IMG/VR virus record: IMGVR_UViG_3300008266_013090 | Coordinates: 1 to 24,652 of that record | Strand: one strand, 5' to 3' | Length of the DNA stretch: 24,652 nt | From: a virus | Shown: piece after piece, positions 15,984 to 22,178 of the stretch | Position numbering within the stretch: the stretch's first letter is position 1 | Layout: each line of letters starts with the position of its first letter | The notes under the pieces: generated by a model | Seen by the model: only the letters and a program-made list of their open reading frames with translations | The model's database searches: none | Told to the model about the DNA's origin: nothing | Program-made: the position numbers and the translations under genes

Positions 15984-16988
15984 ATGATATTACCACAGCT
16001 TAAAATAATGTTTGTAGATATACCTAAAACGGGTTCTAGTTCTATTAAACAATTTTTGTTTGAAAGTCTCGGGAAAAATTTTACAATTACAGGAGCTTCT
16101 AGTCCTTTATGGTTAAATAAATTTTGCCCCGAGTATGTTACTCCTATTTCTAAATTAAATGAAAAAGGAATTACAGTTCCAGCAAATAGACATGAACCTC
16201 TATCTTCACGATATAATAATATACATTATATTAATGACTACTTTATATTTTCAATTGTTAGAGATCCTTTTACTCGCTTTAAATCAGCGTTTATGGAATT
16301 TATGGTTAATATATACTATGATTTAAAAGGAAATTCAATGGATCATGGAAATGTATTAACAAATAAATTTCATTTTCCTGATACTTGGATAACACTTCGT
16401 GATGGGGATAATGATGTTTTAGATTTTCTTTATAAAAAACAATCATCATTAATTTTTAACAAATTAAGAATAATACATGCTAAGGGGGGATTTGAACTAA
16501 ATAATGCTTGTACTGTTCCTTTACATTTATGGCCTCAATATTATTTTACTAATTTAGTAATTCCAAATCCAGTTAATATTTTGCTTTTATCTTTTGAAAA
16601 TTTAAATAATGATTTTTCTAACTTAAAATCAGAAATATCTCGTTTTTCAGGAATAGATGTTGAAAAATATGAATTACCTAATGTTAATCCTTTATCAACC
16701 CAAGTATTCTCTTGCTTAAATCCTTCAGCCTTTAATACTATAGCTCCTGGAATGCCTATGGAATCTATAGAATTTGGTCCACAACCTAAAGCAAACGAAA
16801 AGTTTATTAAAGCATATCCTACATATCAAGATTTTCTTCCTGATTTTAACAAACAAGTAAAAGAATTAGAAAATCAATTTCTACCAGTAATTGAAGAACA
16901 TCGTTGGTTAATAGAACAATTGTACGCTGAGGATTATAGGAGATTTGGTTATGCACAACAGAATATAAAAGATTTACCTATTTTATAA
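15984..16988 (+). CDS. Sulfotransferase family protein (first)
   Basis: A 334-residue PAPS-dependent sulfotransferase-like protein. The 5'-phosphosulfate loop is FVDIPKTGSSSIKQF (from residue 10, with PKTGSSS at 14-20) and the 3'-phosphate-binding block is FIFSIVRDPFTRFKSAF (R93, S101), with the usual spacing of about 75 residues. Similar proteins sulfate carbohydrates. It follows the HNH-like gene by 1 nt and ends the operon: a 29-nt palindrome and a strong promoter follow. The sulfo donor could be made by the APS kinase at 20369. The long insert between the two motifs is divergent and the acceptor is unknown. Confidence 0.82.
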   Translation: MILPQLKIMFVDIPKTGSSSIKQFLFESLGKNFTITGASSPLWLNKFCPEYVTPISKLNEKGITVPANRHEPLSSRYNNIHYINDYFIFSIVRDPFTRFKSAFMEFMVNIYYDLKGNSMDHGNVLTNKFHFPDTWITLRDGDNDVLDFLYKKQSSLIFNKLRIIHAKGGFELNNACTVPLHLWPQYYFTNLVIPNPVNILLLSFENLNNDFSNLKSEISRFSGIDVEKYELPNVNPLSTQVFSCLNPSAFNTIAPGMPMESIEFGPQPKANEKFIKAYPTYQDFLPDFNKQVKELENQFLPVIEEHRWLIEQLYAEDYRRFGYAQQNIKDLPIL

Positions 16989-16990
16989 TG

Positions 16991-17019
16991 TATAGCGCGT
17001 TAATTACTAACGCTCTATA
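16991..17019. repeat. 29-nt palindrome, isolated copy
   Basis: A 29-nt inverted repeat three bases after the sulfotransferase stop codon: left arm TATAGCGCGTTA, right arm TAACGCTCTATA, five-base centre. The arms pair over 12 positions with one mismatch at position 6. The same unit, with the same length and mostly the same mismatch, occurs four times at 24437-24563. No T-run follows here. It could be an RNA hairpin ending or protecting the upstream transcript, or a protein-binding site before the promoter at 17048. Confidence 0.8.
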
Positions 17020-17031
17020 AAAGTCTTAGAA

Positions 17032-17066
17032 AGCGCTCGAGGGAAGCTTGGCTACCTCAGAGTGCT
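17032..17066 (+). other. Inverted repeat overlapping promoter P1
   Basis: AGCGCTCGAGG (17032-17042) pairs with CCTC-A-GAGTGCT (17055-17066) through 11 base pairs with one bulged A and one G.T pair, leaving a 12-base loop. The loop includes the TTGGCTA part of the upstream promoter element. It could be an operator-like palindrome or a terminator-like hairpin of the upstream transcript; no T-run follows. The sister promoters at 22113 and 24603 lack it. Confidence 0.5.
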
Positions 17067-17080
17067 GTCGTAGTTTTACG
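17048..17080 (+). promoter_or_regulatory. Promoter P1 (three-copy phage/Bacteroidota-like promoter) for the DUF932 gene
   Basis: TTGGCTACCT (17048-17057) and CGTAGTTTTACG (17069-17080) are repeated at 22113 and 24603 with identical spacing (23 nt from the start of the first box to TAG). TTG plus TAnnTTT at this distance resembles the Bacteroidota sigma-ABfr promoter (TTTG...TAnnTTTG). An A/T-rich leader beginning TGTTAAAAAATTAA and ATG 17116 follow. The fully conserved spacing supports a true promoter. Confidence 0.75.
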
Positions 17081-17115
17081 CCTGTTAAAAAATTAATAAT
17101 TAAAAATTAAATGTT

Positions 17116-17928
17116 ATGAACAACAGAAATCAAACAGCGAAGATGAATCTTCAAGGAATGACACGTGATGAAATTAAACATTACTGTCCAGTAGCGTTTC
17201 AGACCAAAGCGTCAAACGCAGTATCAGAAAATTACACGTTTATCCCTACGTCCAATATCATTGATGATATGGATAAGTTAGGTTGGAAAGTGGGTCAAGC
17301 GACCTCCGTGCGTAGCCGTAAAAATGCTGGTTACCAAAAACACCTTATCAAGTTTTTTAATCCAAGTATCGAAATTAATGGTGATGATGGATTAATGTAT
17401 CCTCAAATATTGCTTACAAATAGCCACGATGGTAAATCATCGTTTAAGTTTGAAGCTGGTATTTTCCGTTTAGTATGTTCTAATGGTTTAGTAATCAAAT
17501 CTCATGACTTTGGTTCGTTTAACATTCGTCATATGGGATATTCATTTAATGAATTACAAACTAACATTAAAGAGTTTGTTGATGGTTTGCCTGCCATTGT
17601 TGCTCGTATGAATTTGTTCATTACTAAAGTAATGAGTGAAAACGAAATGAAAGCATTTGCTCAACAAGCAATTGATGCTCGTTTCGGTGGTGCTCAAGTT
17701 ACAGGTATTGAACTTGAAGCGTTACTTGCTATTGAGCGTAACGAAGATGATGGTAATACGTTATGGAAAGTATTTAACCGCGTTCAAGAAAAACTTGTAC
17801 AAGGTTCATTTACATATGTTAATGCTGATGGTAGATTGCGTAAAGCAAGACCAATCAAGAATTTCCAACAAGATATGGCCCTGAATGGTCAATTGTGGGA
17901 AATAGCTGAGCAGTTCGTAGCGGCTTAA
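17116..17928 (+). CDS. DUF932 (phage/plasmid-like) protein
   Basis: A 270-residue protein of the DUF932 type common in phages and plasmids. Typical features are a structured N-terminal half with SENYTFIPTSNIIDDMDKLGW, the strand pair HLIKFFNP and PQILLTNSHDGKSSFKF, and EAGIFRLVCSNGLVIKS, where the CSNGL motif is characteristic. A helical C-terminal region follows. Its role is unknown; members are often early-expressed accessory proteins. It has its own strong promoter (17048) and an A-rich leader, and is followed by a GC-rich hairpin, so it is probably an early monocistronic gene. Confidence 0.85.
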   Translation: MNNRNQTAKMNLQGMTRDEIKHYCPVAFQTKASNAVSENYTFIPTSNIIDDMDKLGWKVGQATSVRSRKNAGYQKHLIKFFNPSIEINGDDGLMYPQILLTNSHDGKSSFKFEAGIFRLVCSNGLVIKSHDFGSFNIRHMGYSFNELQTNIKEFVDGLPAIVARMNLFITKVMSENEMKAFAQQAIDARFGGAQVTGIELEALLAIERNEDDGNTLWKVFNRVQEKLVQGSFTYVNADGRLRKARPIKNFQQDMALNGQLWEIAEQFVAA

Positions 17929-17940
17929 TTCAACATAAAT

Positions 17941-17975
17941 TGAAAGAAGGGGTTGGTTATCCAACCCCACTTTCA
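17941..17975 (+). terminator. Hairpin after the DUF932 gene, terminator-like
   Basis: GGGGTTGG (17949-17956), loop TTAT, CCAACCCC (17961-17968) form a perfect 8-bp GC-rich stem. Outer arms TGAAAG (17941-17946) and CTTTCA (17970-17975) extend it. No clear T-run follows, so it may be a weak terminator or a 3'-end stabilising structure rather than a classical intrinsic terminator. Confidence 0.55.
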
Positions 17976-18004
17976 TATCTTCATATAAATTAAAACTAAA
18001 GGTT

Positions 18005-18466
18005 ATGATAATTGCACACAGCTTCCAAGTACCCGTTTTGTTCGATTCAGTAGTAGAACCAGATAAAAGATATCTGATATGTGATGGACAATGGAGAGAA
18101 GTACCTAAAGACACTAAGTATTCAGATGTTAAATGGTTTAAAAAATTTGATAGGCAAACACCTAATCCTGCTTTTGAACGTCATTTAGAATGGGAAGTAG
18201 ATGGTAGTAAGGGTAAAAAATATCTTGTTGAACTAAAAGGCAAACAATGGTCTTGTCAATGCCATGCTTTTGGTTGGTCAGGTGGTAAACGCACTTGTAA
18301 ACACGTTGAAGCTAAAAAGGCTGAACTTCAAGCACAAACTGATTACAATAACAACTTGCTTAAAAAAGATATTAGTGATGAAAAATTGAAGCAAGCGTTA
18401 AAAAATAATTGGCAAAAGAAACAACGTATATACAAAAGTTTGATACACGTAAATCCTTTTGAGTAA
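18005..18466 (+). CDS. SWIM zinc-finger protein
   Basis: A 153-residue protein with a SWIM-type zinc motif CxCx(n)CxH: C84, C86, C98 and H100 within KQWSCQCHAFGWSGGKRTCKHV. SWIM domains bind DNA or mediate protein contacts and occur in transposase-like and Shu/Sws1 recombination proteins. The preceding ~70 residues are beta-rich (YLICDGQWREVP, FERHLEWEVDG) and the C-terminal ~50 are basic and helical. It follows the DUF932 gene after a 76-nt gap with a hairpin. A phage-encoded stand-alone SWIM protein of this size is probably nucleic-acid binding; exact role unknown. Confidence 0.8.
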   Translation: MIIAHSFQVPVLFDSVVEPDKRYLICDGQWREVPKDTKYSDVKWFKKFDRQTPNPAFERHLEWEVDGSKGKKYLVELKGKQWSCQCHAFGWSGGKRTCKHVEAKKAELQAQTDYNNNLLKKDISDEKLKQALKNNWQKKQRIYKSLIHVNPFE

Positions 18467-18473
18467 TATTTAT
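18467..18473 (+). promoter_or_regulatory. TATTTAT motif upstream of the 18482 gene
   Basis: Exact TATTTAT (followed by A), beginning just after the SWIM gene's stop and ending 8 nt before ATG 18482. Same heptamer as upstream of 3414, 14232, 19240 and 19703. Promoter function is inferred. Confidence 0.35.
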
Positions 18474-18481
18474 ACCAAACT

Positions 18482-18829
18482 ATGGATATGAAGATATTTG
18501 AAGGTCATAGTTTTAGTGAATTTCGTGAGCGAGTCGAAGGTAAAGATTTTGAAGTAGCATCAGCTATTTATGAGGCAATAGCCAAAGGTTATAATCGTAA
18601 GGTAAAACAGGTTACAGCGTTTAATTTTAAGCAAAAGGGAAGTGATGATATATACGGATTCTCATTGAGTCGTGAGCAATGGCCCTTAGCACTAAATACT
18701 TGTTTAGAAATATATGCTGAACAAGAGTTATATGAGGAATGTATTAAAATTAAAAATATCATAAATGAGTTGAGTTATGAAGATGGGAAAACAGGATATA
18801 ACAAGAAAAAACGCACTAAAAATATTTGA
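18482..18829 (+). CDS. Small phage protein, paralogue of the 14627 gene
   Basis: A 115-residue protein. From Y30 it aligns with the 14627 product: Y30-E-A-I helix, beta segment with a 4-residue longer loop, W67-x2-A70-L71, then C87-I88 twenty residues after the Trp. The N-terminus (MKIFEGHSFSEFRERV) is amphipathic, and the C-terminal ~20 residues are Lys-rich. Function unknown. A second ATG at 18488 is an alternative start. Its last 53 nt overlap the HExxH gene. Confidence 0.65.
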   Translation: MDMKIFEGHSFSEFRERVEGKDFEVASAIYEAIAKGYNRKVKQVTAFNFKQKGSDDIYGFSLSREQWPLALNTCLEIYAEQELYEECIKIKNIINELSYEDGKTGYNKKKRTKNI

Positions 18830-19175
18830 GTGGTGTAAAAAAACATTTGGAGTTAGTCCAATAAATGGTCCTTACCCTAAATTAGTGTTTCATGAAAAAG
18901 CTCAATATGCTGGATTGTATGATCCTTGGAAAAATGAAATACATGTTTGTAAAAAATACCACAGAACAATTTTAGGTTTTATATCAACTATTATTCATGA
19001 ATTTGTTCATTATAGATATCATAGTATTAAAAAGCAATATCAAAAATTAGATAAAATATATACTTACAAATCACACCCAATGGAACGTGAAGCAAGTAAG
19101 TTAGAAAGAAAATATAAATGGGTTTGTTACTACGATTGTTTCTCACCCAATGAGTTGTTTCAAGACAACAAATAA
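18777..19175 (+). CDS. HExxH zinc-metalloprotease-like protein
   Basis: A 132-residue protein with a zinc-protease helix IIHEFVHYR (H74, E75, H78) and a downstream acidic helix MEREASKLE (E103/E105), the HExxH...E layout of small gluzincin-type domains such as SprT-like or ImmA/IrrE-like proteins. LYDPWKNEIHVCKKY looks like the preceding edge strand with a bulk-solvent-facing helix after it. The protein is shorter than SprT and has no CxxC knuckle. The substrate is unknown. An alternative start is ATG 18783. It overlaps the upstream gene by 53 nt and is followed by a hairpin at 19202. Confidence 0.7.
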   Translation: MKMGKQDITRKNALKIFEWCKKTFGVSPINGPYPKLVFHEKAQYAGLYDPWKNEIHVCKKYHRTILGFISTIIHEFVHYRYHSIKKQYQKLDKIYTYKSHPMEREASKLERKYKWVCYYDCFSPNELFQDNK

Positions 19176-19201
19176 AGATTGTTCATACCTTTAATTTTTA
19201 A

Positions 19202-19233
19202 ATGCCTGGTGTTTCTACACTGGGCATATTTAT
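19202..19233 (+). terminator. Hairpin overlapping a TATTTAT motif
   Basis: ATGCCTGGTGT (19202-19212), loop TTCT, ACACTGGGCAT (19217-19227) form an 11-bp stem with two adjacent G.T pairs. It is followed by ATTTATTTG, a weak T-rich tail. It lies 26 nt after the HExxH gene's stop. The end of the right arm overlaps a TATTTAT motif (19227-19233) that precedes ATG 19240 by 6 nt, so the site may end one transcript and start another. Confidence 0.55.
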
Positions 19234-19239
19234 TTGTAT

Positions 19240-19464
19240 ATGACAATCACACCCGAAATAGAAGAAGTAATATATCAAATGGTAGATAGATGGGTTCCTG
19301 ATACTCAGGATAAATTTCTTCATATTAACCCTAATTCATATATGAAAGAAGTTGTAGTTAAGTTGATTGAAAATAATACTTTACCACCTAAACTATTTAC
19401 TGTCCAAGCAGTAATTAAAAATTGGAGATTTTTTCTATATAAAAGATTTGGTACTTTAAATTAG
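19240..19464 (+). CDS. Small phage protein of unknown function
   Basis: A 74-residue helical protein (MTITPEIEEVIYQMVDRWVP, then SYMKEVVVKLIENN and AVIKNWRFFLYKRFG). ATG 19240 follows a hairpin and TATTTAT motif; a frame extension to TTG 19234 would start inside that regulatory sequence. No recognised domain. A gap of 18 nt separates it from the next small gene. Confidence 0.55.
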   Translation: MTITPEIEEVIYQMVDRWVPDTQDKFLHINPNSYMKEVVVKLIENNTLPPKLFTVQAVIKNWRFFLYKRFGTLN

Positions 19465-19482
19465 TGTTAGTATCTTCAGGCC

Positions 19483-19665
19483 ATGAGAAGAAGCGCTTAT
19501 GGCTATGTTGAATTAAAGCCTAAACCAAAACCAAAACGACTTACAAGACGAAGTCGTGTTGATGAATTTGAAGATATTCGTGAAATAAAAGAAGCATATG
19601 GTCCAAAGTTTTTTAGTCCTGCTATGCAGCGTTTAATTGATTTAAGATCTTATAAGAAAACATAG
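19483..19665 (+). CDS. Small basic protein of unknown function
   Basis: A 60-residue basic protein: a Pro/Lys-rich stretch (ELKPKPKPKRLTRRSR), then a mixed helix (DEFEDIREIKEAYGPKF) and a basic end. Basic Pro-rich peptides of this size may bind nucleic acids, but no family is recognisable. It is included because it lies in register with the compact same-strand array, and a TATTTAT motif follows immediately. Existence is moderately certain. Confidence 0.5.
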   Translation: MRRSAYGYVELKPKPKPKRLTRRSRVDEFEDIREIKEAYGPKFFSPAMQRLIDLRSYKKT

Positions 19666-19674
19666 TTATATACA

Positions 19675-19681
19675 TATTTAT
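19675..19681 (+). promoter_or_regulatory. TATTTAT motif upstream of the 19703 gene
   Basis: Exact TATTTAT in a 37-nt gap, 21 nt before ATG 19703, followed by an A-rich leader (CCACAAAAATTAAACATTT). This leader style, without a Shine-Dalgarno sequence, matches Bacteroidota translation starts. Promoter role inferred from recurrence. Confidence 0.4.
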
Positions 19682-19702
19682 TACCACAAAAATTAAACAT
19701 TT

Positions 19703-19978
19703 ATGTTACTTACAATTTTATTCGTTATTGCTCTTGCTGCTGGTATCTTTGTTATAGTTAATGGTGTTCAAAAAGCTAAAGCAGAAAAAAGAGGTATTTA
19801 TGCTGATGAAGCTAAATGTCCTTATCATGACATTAAAGATGAAGAATCAGTAGTTGGTTATGAAACAGCTGCTCCTTCTCCTGCTATTGTAGAAAAACCT
19901 AAGAAAAAAGCAGCTAAAAAAGCACCTGCTAAGAAAACGGCTACTAAAAAAGCTAATTCTTCACAAAAGAAAAAATAA
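19703..19978 (+). CDS. Membrane-anchored protein with histone H1-like Lys/Ala tail
   Basis: A 91-residue protein. Residues 2-21 (LLTILFVIALAAGIFVIVNG) form one transmembrane helix or uncleaved signal anchor. A charged linker (22-60) with one Cys follows. The C-terminal 27 residues are almost only Lys, Ala, Pro and Thr (EKPKKKAAKKAPAKKTATKK), like eukaryotic H1 or bacterial HctA/AlgP tails that bind DNA. With an N-in or N-out anchor the tail would face cytoplasm (DNA) or periplasm respectively; a run of basic residues just after the helix favours a cytoplasmic tail. Function unknown. Confidence 0.7.
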   Translation: MLLTILFVIALAAGIFVIVNGVQKAKAEKRGIYADEAKCPYHDIKDEESVVGYETAAPSPAIVEKPKKKAAKKAPAKKTATKKANSSQKKK

Positions 19979-20360
19979 ATGAGTTGGGGTATTGAACCAC
20001 ATAAACGATATAACAAAGAAAATCTTTGATAAGCTTGACAAGTCAGACAAGCTGAAGGGGAAAAACTTTGATGTATCTTATTTAGATGCTGTTTTTGGGA
20101 AGGATTTAGACATAAAAGAATTACGTAAGAAAGAAATAACAGATTTATTAGAATCTCTCCAACCATGTTTGTTGGAAGAATATAAGTTCAATATTCAGAG
20201 TAATCGCCCCCGCCAAGTATTAGACCAAATGGATAATCACATTCGTTACATTAAGCAATGTATGAAATGGATGGAAGATGGAGGTACCAATTATAAAAAA
20301 GTAGATATTTCTTATCTTAAAGAGGTAAGTAAAAGATTTAATTGTAAACGACTTAAATAA
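19979..20360 (+). CDS. Phage protein of unknown function, probably frameshifted at its start
   Basis: The main frame is 122 residues from TTG 19992 to 20360. It is a helical soluble protein (ITKKIFDKLDKSDKLKGK, then SYLDAVFGKDLDIKELRKKE and HIRYIKQCMKWMEDG), with no known family. No ATG occurs in this frame until deep in the gene. An ATG at 19979, directly after the previous stop, opens a different frame that ends after 16 codons at 20029. Removing one G from the run GGGG at 19986-19989 joins the two: Met-Ser-Trp-Val-Leu-Asn-His and on into the main frame. I therefore annotate from 19979 as a probable one-base insertion, either an assembly error or a real mutation. Confidence 0.6.
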
Positions 20361-20368
20361 TTAAGTTT

Positions 20369-20848
20369 ATGATATATTGGTTCACAGGACAACCAGGACA
20401 TGGTAAAACAACATTAGGTAAAGAATTATATGATTACCTAAAAACTCATGGTGAAAAAACCATAATTATAGATGGTGACCAATTAAGAGATATTTTCAAA
20501 AATGTTAATTACGGAAAGGAAGGTAGAATTGAAAATATTAAGCGTGCTCAAACTATAGCTAAATTCCTCCACTATCAGGGTTATTACGTGATAGTTGCTC
20601 TTGTAGCTCCGTATAAAGATGTTAGAGATGAATTTAAAGTTGAAATGCAAAACAACCTGGTTGAAGTATATGTTCACACTAGTGTGGAACGAGGACGTGA
20701 AAGTTACTTTGTATCTGATTACGAACCTCCTGTTTCTAATTACATTGATGTGGATACTACTGAATCATTAACTGATTGTTTTTATAAATTAGTAAACCAA
20801 TTAACGAGTTATGGCAATTTTCCACGCTACAGCAGATCCAAAGCTTAA
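20369..20848 (+). CDS. cysC: Adenylylsulfate (APS) kinase, CysC-like
   Basis: A 159-residue P-loop kinase of the APS kinase family that phosphorylates adenylyl-sulfate to PAPS, the donor for sulfotransferases. Walker A is FTGQPGHGKTTLGKEL (GQPGHGKTT at 7-15). IIDGDQLRDIF (D35-G-D37, R40) is the usual DGDxxR site. GRIENIKRAQTIAKFLHYQGYYVIVALVAPYK matches the APS-binding ENIRR block and lid-side strand, and SDYEPP the conserved YEPP near the C-terminus. It is shorter than E. coli CysC (about 200) because the region before YEPP is reduced. It overlaps the next gene by 38 nt. Confidence 0.88.
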   Translation: MIYWFTGQPGHGKTTLGKELYDYLKTHGEKTIIIDGDQLRDIFKNVNYGKEGRIENIKRAQTIAKFLHYQGYYVIVALVAPYKDVRDEFKVEMQNNLVEVYVHTSVERGRESYFVSDYEPPVSNYIDVDTTESLTDCFYKLVNQLTSYGNFPRYSRSKA

Positions 20849-21209
20849 GATAGAAGGTAAGCAGTATTCAATGTTTATTGGTCGTTGGCAACCATGGCAT
20901 GCAGGTCATCGTTGGCTAATAGATCAAAGACTAAACGAAGATAAAAACGTATTAATTTGTATCCGTGATATCAAACCGGATGAAAAGAACCCGTTTACTG
21001 CTCAAGAAGTAGAAGCAAATATTAAGAAAGAATTATGGGAATTAGTAGGCAAAGAACGAGTTAAAGTATTAGTTATTCCTGATATTGAATCAGTTAATTT
21101 TGGACGTGGAGTGGGTTATGACATTATTGAACATGAACCACCTACTGAAGTAAAAGAAATCTCAGCTACCAAAATTAGAGAACAAATGAGATTAGAAGGT
21201 AAGTTATAA
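20811..21209 (+). CDS. HxGH nucleotidyltransferase-like protein
   Basis: A 132-residue nucleotidyltransferase of the HxGH class. Motifs are FIGRWQPWHAGHRWLID (H30, H33) and the C-terminal ISATKIR (117-123), which binds the triphosphate. Similar small proteins include NMN adenylyltransferases and other cytidylyl/adenylyl transferases. It overlaps the APS kinase by 38 nt and precedes the DUF2061 gene, so a role in the sulfate-activation or nucleotide-sugar route is possible, for example substituting for a missing adenylylation step. That is inference: ATP sulfurylase also uses an HxxH fold, but this protein is far smaller. NAD metabolism is an alternative. Confidence 0.75.
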   Translation: MAIFHATADPKLKIEGKQYSMFIGRWQPWHAGHRWLIDQRLNEDKNVLICIRDIKPDEKNPFTAQEVEANIKKELWELVGKERVKVLVIPDIESVNFGRGVGYDIIEHEPPTEVKEISATKIREQMRLEGKL

Positions 21210-21210
21210 T

Positions 21211-21426
21211 ATGCATGTAGAAAAAAAACGACATATAGCCAAAACTATTAGTTATAGAGTAGTTAGTACATTAATTGGTTTTGGAATAATGTGGGCCGTA
21301 AGTGGTTCAGTTAAAGTAGGAGCAGCATTTGGTATTGCTGAATTAGTTTATAAGCCACTCCAGTATTATGTACATGAACGTATTTGGTACCGTTATATTA
21401 AATACGGTTTAAAAAAAGATAAATGA
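21211..21426 (+). CDS. DUF2061 small membrane protein
   Basis: A 71-residue protein with two hydrophobic helices (TISYRVVSTLIGFGIMWAVSG and VGAAFGIAELVYKPLQYYVHERIWYRY), fitting DUF2061: KRHIAKTISYRVVSTL at the start and ELVYKPLQYYVHERIWYR at the end are its usual conserved blocks. DUF2061 proteins are uncharacterised. Here the gene is in one overlapping run with APS kinase and the second sulfotransferase (1-nt gap upstream, 4-nt ATGA overlap downstream), so a membrane role in sulfation or sulfate handling is a reasonable guess. Confidence 0.8.
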   Translation: MHVEKKRHIAKTISYRVVSTLIGFGIMWAVSGSVKVGAAFGIAELVYKPLQYYVHERIWYRYIKYGLKKDK

Positions 21427-22124
21427 GATTCAAACACTGTTATGTAATTGCAATCGCAATCCCCAAAAATGCCTCTGAATCAATTCATGAGGCATTAGCT
21501 TTTGTTTATCCAAATGGTGAACAAAATAGAATACATGAACATTATCCTTTATTTCAAGTATTAGCAGATGGAAGAGAAAATGTATCTAAATACTTTTGTT
21601 TTGCCACTGTTAGGGATCCAGTAGAACGTTTTGTTTCAGCATGGTGGTTTTTACAATGGAATACAGGAGTATTTGAGCGCCAAGCTTGGAATCCAGAAGA
21701 AAAAAGACCAGGCACACATCAATTTTTAAGCGATATAGAAACAACTATTCAGTTGTTAGAAAAACAAATTCAACCTAATGCTGATTCTGATTATGGAACG
21801 TATTGGTGTCAAGTAAGTCAAATAGATTATGTACTACATCCTCAATGGATATATTGTGTTGATGTAGATGGACTTATTCCTGAATGGATGAATATTTTTA
21901 GTTTAGATGAATTAATAAAACAATGGCCTGAACTAACTGAAAAATATTTTACATGGGGCAATTGGAAAGCACTTCCCTTACCTAAAATAAATTCAACACC
22001 ACCCGATTTAAAAAAATCAGTGGAAGAAACACTTACACATGACCAAATTCAACGTGTCAGGGCGGTATATGAAAAAGATTATAGACTTTTTTCAAAGTAT
22101 TTTGAGAAAAATTTGGTTACCTAA
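21423..22124 (+). CDS. Sulfotransferase family protein (second)
   Basis: A 233-residue sulfotransferase-like protein. The phosphosulfate loop is AIPKNASESIHEAL (PKNASES at 14-20) and the 3'-phosphate block is FCFATVRDPVERFVSAWW (R64-D-P, S72). The first sulfotransferase (15984) is 100 residues longer and only distantly similar, so the two may have different acceptors. It is the last gene of the APS-kinase run (ATGA overlap upstream). Its final codons and stop contain the upstream half of promoter P2, which fires towards the next gene. Confidence 0.82.
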   Translation: MRFKHCYVIAIAIPKNASESIHEALAFVYPNGEQNRIHEHYPLFQVLADGRENVSKYFCFATVRDPVERFVSAWWFLQWNTGVFERQAWNPEEKRPGTHQFLSDIETTIQLLEKQIQPNADSDYGTYWCQVSQIDYVLHPQWIYCVDVDGLIPEWMNIFSLDELIKQWPELTEKYFTWGNWKALPLPKINSTPPDLKKSVEETLTHDQIQRVRAVYEKDYRLFSKYFEKNLVT

Positions 22125-22144
22125 AAATGCTAGCGTAGATTTAC
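22113..22144 (+). promoter_or_regulatory. Promoter P2 for the HTH gene
   Basis: TTGGTTACCT (22113-22122) and CGTAGATTTAC (22134-22144) match the promoters at 17048 and 24603 with identical spacing. The first element lies within the last codons of the sulfotransferase gene. The leader has TGTTAAAAAATTAA, as after P1, before ATG 22179. Confidence 0.75.
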
Positions 22145-22178
22145 TCTTGTTAAAAAATTAAATAACAAAAAATTAGTT

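Noticed and set aside
17806-18114. 102-residue open frame on the - strand across the DUF932 end and hairpin
   Set aside because: Overlaps two convincing + strand genes and the hairpin at 17941; no recognisable protein features. Similar - strand frames at 3311, 4816, 5563, 9516, 13678, 14348, 19858 and 20483 were rejected for the same reason.
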